DNA of 16,289 nucleotides from Defluviitaleaceae bacterium (GTDB taxonomy: Bacteria > Bacillota > Clostridia > Lachnospirales > WQUN01), in NCBI GenBank assembly GCA_009782245.1, contig WRKK01000339.1, positions 1-16,289 on the forward strand. The letters are read 5' to 3'. The notes beneath the pieces are model-generated. The model did no database searches. It had not been told where the DNA came from and worked only from the letters and a program-made list of their open reading frames with translations. The translations under genes were made by a program, and so were the position numbers. Shown here piece by piece: positions 14,121 to 16,289 of the stretch. The stretch's first letter is position 1; each line of letters begins with the position of its first letter.

Positions 14121-15476
14121 ATGGCTTTTGAAAATTTGGGTAACAAATTGCAAAATGTTTTTAAGCAATTACGTTCTAAGGGGAAATTAACCGAAAAAGA
14201 CGTAAAAGATGCCATGCGCGAAGTGCGACTTGCCTTGCTGGAGGCCGACGTTAATTTTAAGATTGTAAAAAATTTTATAACAAACGTTACCGAAAAATCC
14301 ATTGGTAGCACGGTGCTTGAAGGGGTCAATCCAGGGCATCAAGTTATACAGCTTGTTAATGAAGAACTGAAAAATATGTTGGGCGGCAGCCAAAGCAACT
14401 TAACATTTTCGGCAAAACCGCCCACTGTTTACATGATGGTTGGCTTGCAAGGTGCGGGAAAAACCACGGGCTGCGGCAAAATAGCGGGCTTGCTAAAGCG
14501 GCAGGGCAAACGTCCGCTGTTGGTGGCTTGCGATATATATCGTCCAGCGGCGATAAAACAGTTGCAAATCGTGGGCAAAACGTATGACATTCCAGTATTT
14601 AGCATGGGCGATACCGAAGACCCCGCTAATATTGCCAAAGCTAGTCTGGCAGAGGCGGCGGCAAACAACAACGATGTAGTTATAATCGATACTGCTGGCA
14701 GGTTGCACATAGACGAAGAACTTATGGACGAATTGCGCCGCATTAAAGAAAATATCCGCCCGCAGGAAATTTTGCTGGTTATAGATGCAATGACGGGGCA
14801 AGATGCCGTTAATGTAGCCGAAACTTTTAGCCAAAAATTAGGCATAGACGGCATAATAGCAACCAAACTGGACGGCGATACTCGCGGCGGTGCGGTGCTT
14901 TCGGTGCGGGCTGTAACGGGCAAGCCAGTAAAATACGTTGGTATGGGCGAAAAATTGGACGATATGGAACAATTTTACCCCGACAGAATGGCAACACGAA
15001 TATTGGGCATGGGCGATATATTAACGTTGGTTGACAAAGCCCAAAAAGCGTTTGACGAAAAGCAATCGCTGGAACTGGAGCAAAAAATACGCCAAAACTC
15101 CTTTAATTTAGAGGATTTTTTGGAGCAAATGCAACAAATAAAAAAAATGGGTCCATTAAAAGATATTATCGGAATGTTGCCAGGCATGGGCAATATGCAG
15201 CTACCAAACGCCGAAATTGACGAAAAAGCAATGTCCCACGTTGAGGCAATTATACGCTCGATGACACCGCAAGAACGGCAACACCCCGCAATGTTAAACG
15301 GATCCCGCAAAAAACGCATTGCAAAAGGCAGCGGCCGCACTATCCAAGAAGTTAATAGAATGTTAAAACAGTTTGACGAGATGCAAAAAACGATGAAACA
15401 ATTTATGGGCGGCGGCAAAAAAAGCAAGGGCAAAGGATTGTTTGGCATGGGTAAAGGCGGATTATTCCCCTTTTAA
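14121..15476 (+). CDS. ffh: Signal recognition particle GTPase Ffh
   Basis: Protein subunit of SRP, delivering nascent membrane proteins to the FtsY receptor. The N domain is about residues 1-85 from ATG 14121. The NG GTPase carries the P-loop GLQGAGKTTGCGKIA (from about 108), then DIYRPAA, DTAGR, TKLDGD and GMGEKLDDMEQFYPDRMA. The M domain includes DFLEQMQQIKKMG and IGMLPGM, with a methionine-rich end (MLKQFDEMQKTMKQFMGGG) and a Gly/Lys tail. About 451 aa, full length. I chose ATG 14121 because AGGTG lies upstream and the protein starts MAFENLGNKL; an ATG further upstream adds only eight atypical residues. A ylxM partner gene is not adjacent. First gene of the ffh-rpsP-khpA cluster. Confidence 0.97.
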   Translation: MAFENLGNKLQNVFKQLRSKGKLTEKDVKDAMREVRLALLEADVNFKIVKNFITNVTEKSIGSTVLEGVNPGHQVIQLVNEELKNMLGGSQSNLTFSAKPPTVYMMVGLQGAGKTTGCGKIAGLLKRQGKRPLLVACDIYRPAAIKQLQIVGKTYDIPVFSMGDTEDPANIAKASLAEAAANNNDVVIIDTAGRLHIDEELMDELRRIKENIRPQEILLVIDAMTGQDAVNVAETFSQKLGIDGIIATKLDGDTRGGAVLSVRAVTGKPVKYVGMGEKLDDMEQFYPDRMATRILGMGDILTLVDKAQKAFDEKQSLELEQKIRQNSFNLEDFLEQMQQIKKMGPLKDIIGMLPGMGNMQLPNAEIDEKAMSHVEAIIRSMTPQERQHPAMLNGSRKKRIAKGSGRTIQEVNRMLKQFDEMQKTMKQFMGGGKKSKGKGLFGMGKGGLFPF

Positions 15477-15483
15477 TATAATG

Positions 15484-15564
15484 AGCAAAATCGGTAAAGC
15501 CAGCAAATCCAGTAAAGCCAATAAAATCAGTAAAATCAATAAAATCAGTAAAATCCACAAAAAC
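15484..15564 (+). repeat. Nine-copy 9-bp repeat between ffh and rpsP
   Basis: Nine consecutive 9-mers of the form (A/G)(A/G)N-AAA-NCC/ATC, for example AGTAAAATC, AATAAAATC, AGTAAAGCC. The array is in frame with an ATG at 15481, just after the ffh stop, and that frame runs to 15591 as a 36-codon Ser/Asn-Lys-Ile repeat peptide. There is no ribosome site before the ATG, and the frame overlaps the rpsP start, so I list it as a repeat rather than a gene. Confidence 0.75.
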
Positions 15565-15577
15565 GAGGTGATAAAAC

Positions 15578-15817
15578 ATGGTAAAAATTAGGCTAAAAAG
15601 AATCGGGGCAAAAAAAGCACCGTTCTATAGAATAGTGGCAGCAGACGCACGTACTCCGCGCAACGGCAAAACGCTTGAAGAACTAGGCATTTACGATCCC
15701 ACAAAAGAACCTATCGCACTAAAAGTGAATGCAGATGCAACAAAAAAATGGCTACAAAACGGCGCACAACCAACAAGAACAGTAGGTCATTTGCTAAAAA
15801 AAGCAGGCGTTGTGTAG
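15578..15817 (+). CDS. rpsP: 30S ribosomal protein S16
   Basis: Small ribosomal subunit assembly protein that binds 16S rRNA. The 79-aa product MVKIRLKRIGAKKAPFYRIV, then DARTPRNGKTLEELGIYDP, is a textbook S16 of normal length. A strong GAGGTGAT (15565-15572) sits 5 nt before ATG 15578. It lies 101 bp after ffh on the same strand and 153 bp before khpA, the usual Bacillota order. The gap to khpA holds a long imperfect hairpin that may separate or stabilise the transcripts. Confidence 0.98.
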   Translation: MVKIRLKRIGAKKAPFYRIVAADARTPRNGKTLEELGIYDPTKEPIALKVNADATKKWLQNGAQPTRTVGHLLKKAGVV

Positions 15818-15854
15818 TTCAAACAACTTAAAAAATTCGAGCATTGTAGCAACG

Positions 15855-15926
15855 GGCGGGTTTTTAGCTAAACTCCGCCCCTACAAAGCCGCCAACTTTA
15901 AGGGCGGGGTTTAGCTAAAAATCCGC
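15855..15926. repeat. Long hairpin repeat between rpsP and khpA
   Basis: The arms 15855-15881 and 15900-15926 are inverted repeats over 27 bases with about three transitions, two of which still pair as G-U in RNA. The core is TTTTTAGCTAAAC. The loop is 18 nt. The outer borders CGGGCGG and CGCCCCTACAAA match those of the hairpin repeats at 6038-6101, so it belongs to the same dispersed family. A terminator role is possible on stem strength, but no T-run follows. Confidence 0.75.
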
Positions 15927-15970
15927 CTATGTTTTTGTTGAATTGAATTTGTATACAAGGAGGTTTTCAC

Positions 15971-16201
15971 TTGAAAGAGCTACTACTTATAATTGCTAAA
16001 AATCTTGTAGAGTTTCCCGATTCTGTTTCGGTGGAACAGGAAGAGCGAGAAGATGCACTAGTGCTAAAGTTGCGAGTAGCCGCTAGTGATATGGGCAAAG
16101 TTATTGGCAGGCAAGGCCGCATTGCAAAAGCTATCCGCACAATGATTAAAGCGGCTTCTGTCAACCATAGCAAAAAAGTTGTTGTTGAAATTTTGCAGTA
16201 A
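15971..16201 (+). CDS. khpA: KH-domain RNA-binding protein KhpA (YlqC family)
   Basis: Small RNA-binding protein, 76 aa, which in Bacillota pairs with KhpB (Jag/EloR) to regulate cell elongation and binds many transcripts. The KH core is present: VLKLRVAASDMGKVIGRQGR then IAKAIRTMIKAA, with the GRQG loop at 46-49. TTG 15971 follows AAGGAGG (15957-15963) by 7 nt; the TTG start gives the usual family length and N-terminus. Its position after rpsP is the conserved arrangement, normally followed by rimM and trmD, which would lie outside this window beyond the repeat. Confidence 0.95.
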   Translation: MKELLLIIAKNLVEFPDSVSVEQEEREDALVLKLRVAASDMGKVIGRQGRIAKAIRTMIKAASVNHSKKVVVEILQ

Positions 16202-16216
16202 TTGTAAATCAACTTC

Positions 16217-16289
16217 AAAACCGTGGGGCTCTGCCCCCCGCCTGCCGGCGGGCAGGCACACCCCGCAAGGAGCGCGCCCCTTGACCCGC
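16217..16289 (-). repeat. Right-end copy of the CCCACGGTTTT repeat, carrying the 20-bp palindrome
   Basis: The reverse complement matches 6435-6488: the outer 33 bases (16257-16289) equal 6435-6467, and the end GCCCCACGGTTTT is also shared. It differs by a one-base change in the loop and by exactly 20 extra bases. Flanking ATCAACTTC matches the flank of the 109-bp element (3396 onward, inverted). The far boundary is outside the window. Confidence 0.88.
16237..16256. repeat. 20-bp palindromic insertion in the right-end repeat
   Basis: CCCGCCTGCCGGCGGGCAGG, a near-perfect palindrome. The otherwise matching internal repeat copy at 6435-6488 lacks precisely these 20 bases, so an empty site is visible in the same window. 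The G-run at one junction makes the exact border ambiguous by a few bases. Confidence 0.85.

Noticed and set aside
16095..16120. GGCAGGCAAGGCC inside khpA as another palindrome copy
   Set aside because: It encodes the conserved GRQGR loop of the KH domain and lacks the palindrome's left half.
1..16289. CRISPR arrays, tRNA genes, integrases or transposases
   Set aside because: I looked for regular spacer-repeat arrays, tRNA-like folds and recombinase motifs and saw none.

Overview
The window looks like a chromosomal piece of an uncultured anaerobic Bacillota, most likely Clostridia-like. The reasons are strong Shine-Dalgarno sites, frequent TTG/GTG starts, sigma-A-type promoters, the Clostridia-type OGG glycosylase, and the ffh-rpsP-khpA order. 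No ribosomal RNA is present, so taxonomy is inference from gene content only. Both ends of the window lie inside the same dispersed repeat, in opposite orientation, which suggests an assembly piece that stops at a high-copy repeat.

Layout. (1) 89-3190, plus strand: a tight three-gene operon of an M29 aminopeptidase, an 8-oxoguanine DNA glycosylase and an SDR-type epimerase/reductase, with overlapping ends. (2) 3191-5975: a promoter, a 109-bp repeat with inverted ends, then a large dCache chemoreceptor with a run of HAMP-like units. (3) 5976-6503: a 500-bp non-coding cluster of nested repeats bounded by 13-bp inverted ends. (4) 6504-9379, minus strand: FtsW-type SEDS protein, a stand-alone HPt domain protein and an MFS transporter. 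(5) 9610-10258, minus strand: a hicAB toxin-antitoxin locus whose hicA toxin is broken by an exact 20-bp palindromic insertion. (6) 10328-12700, plus strand: a small membrane coiled-coil protein, a DUF4129-like membrane protein and a prepilin peptidase. (7) 12824-13951: a REC-HD-GYP protein behind an unusual leader. (8) 14121-16201: ffh, rpsP and khpA, the start of the conserved SRP/ribosome maturation cluster.

Functionally, the chemoreceptor, HPt protein and REC-HD-GYP protein are signalling parts of a motile, c-di-GMP-using cell, though nothing shows that they work together. FtsW, Ffh, S16 and KhpA are core growth genes.

The most unusual content is the repeat biology. A 20-21 bp GC-rich palindrome (consensus roughly CCYGCCYGYCGGCRGRCRGG) occurs in several places. 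Two sites can be compared with an 'empty' form: hicA, where deleting 20 bp restores a normal toxin, and the right-end repeat, where an otherwise identical internal copy lacks exactly 20 bp. A related copy lies in frame in the FtsW N-terminus. A second family is bounded by CCCACGGTTTT / AAAACCGTGGG ends and occupies intergenic gaps.
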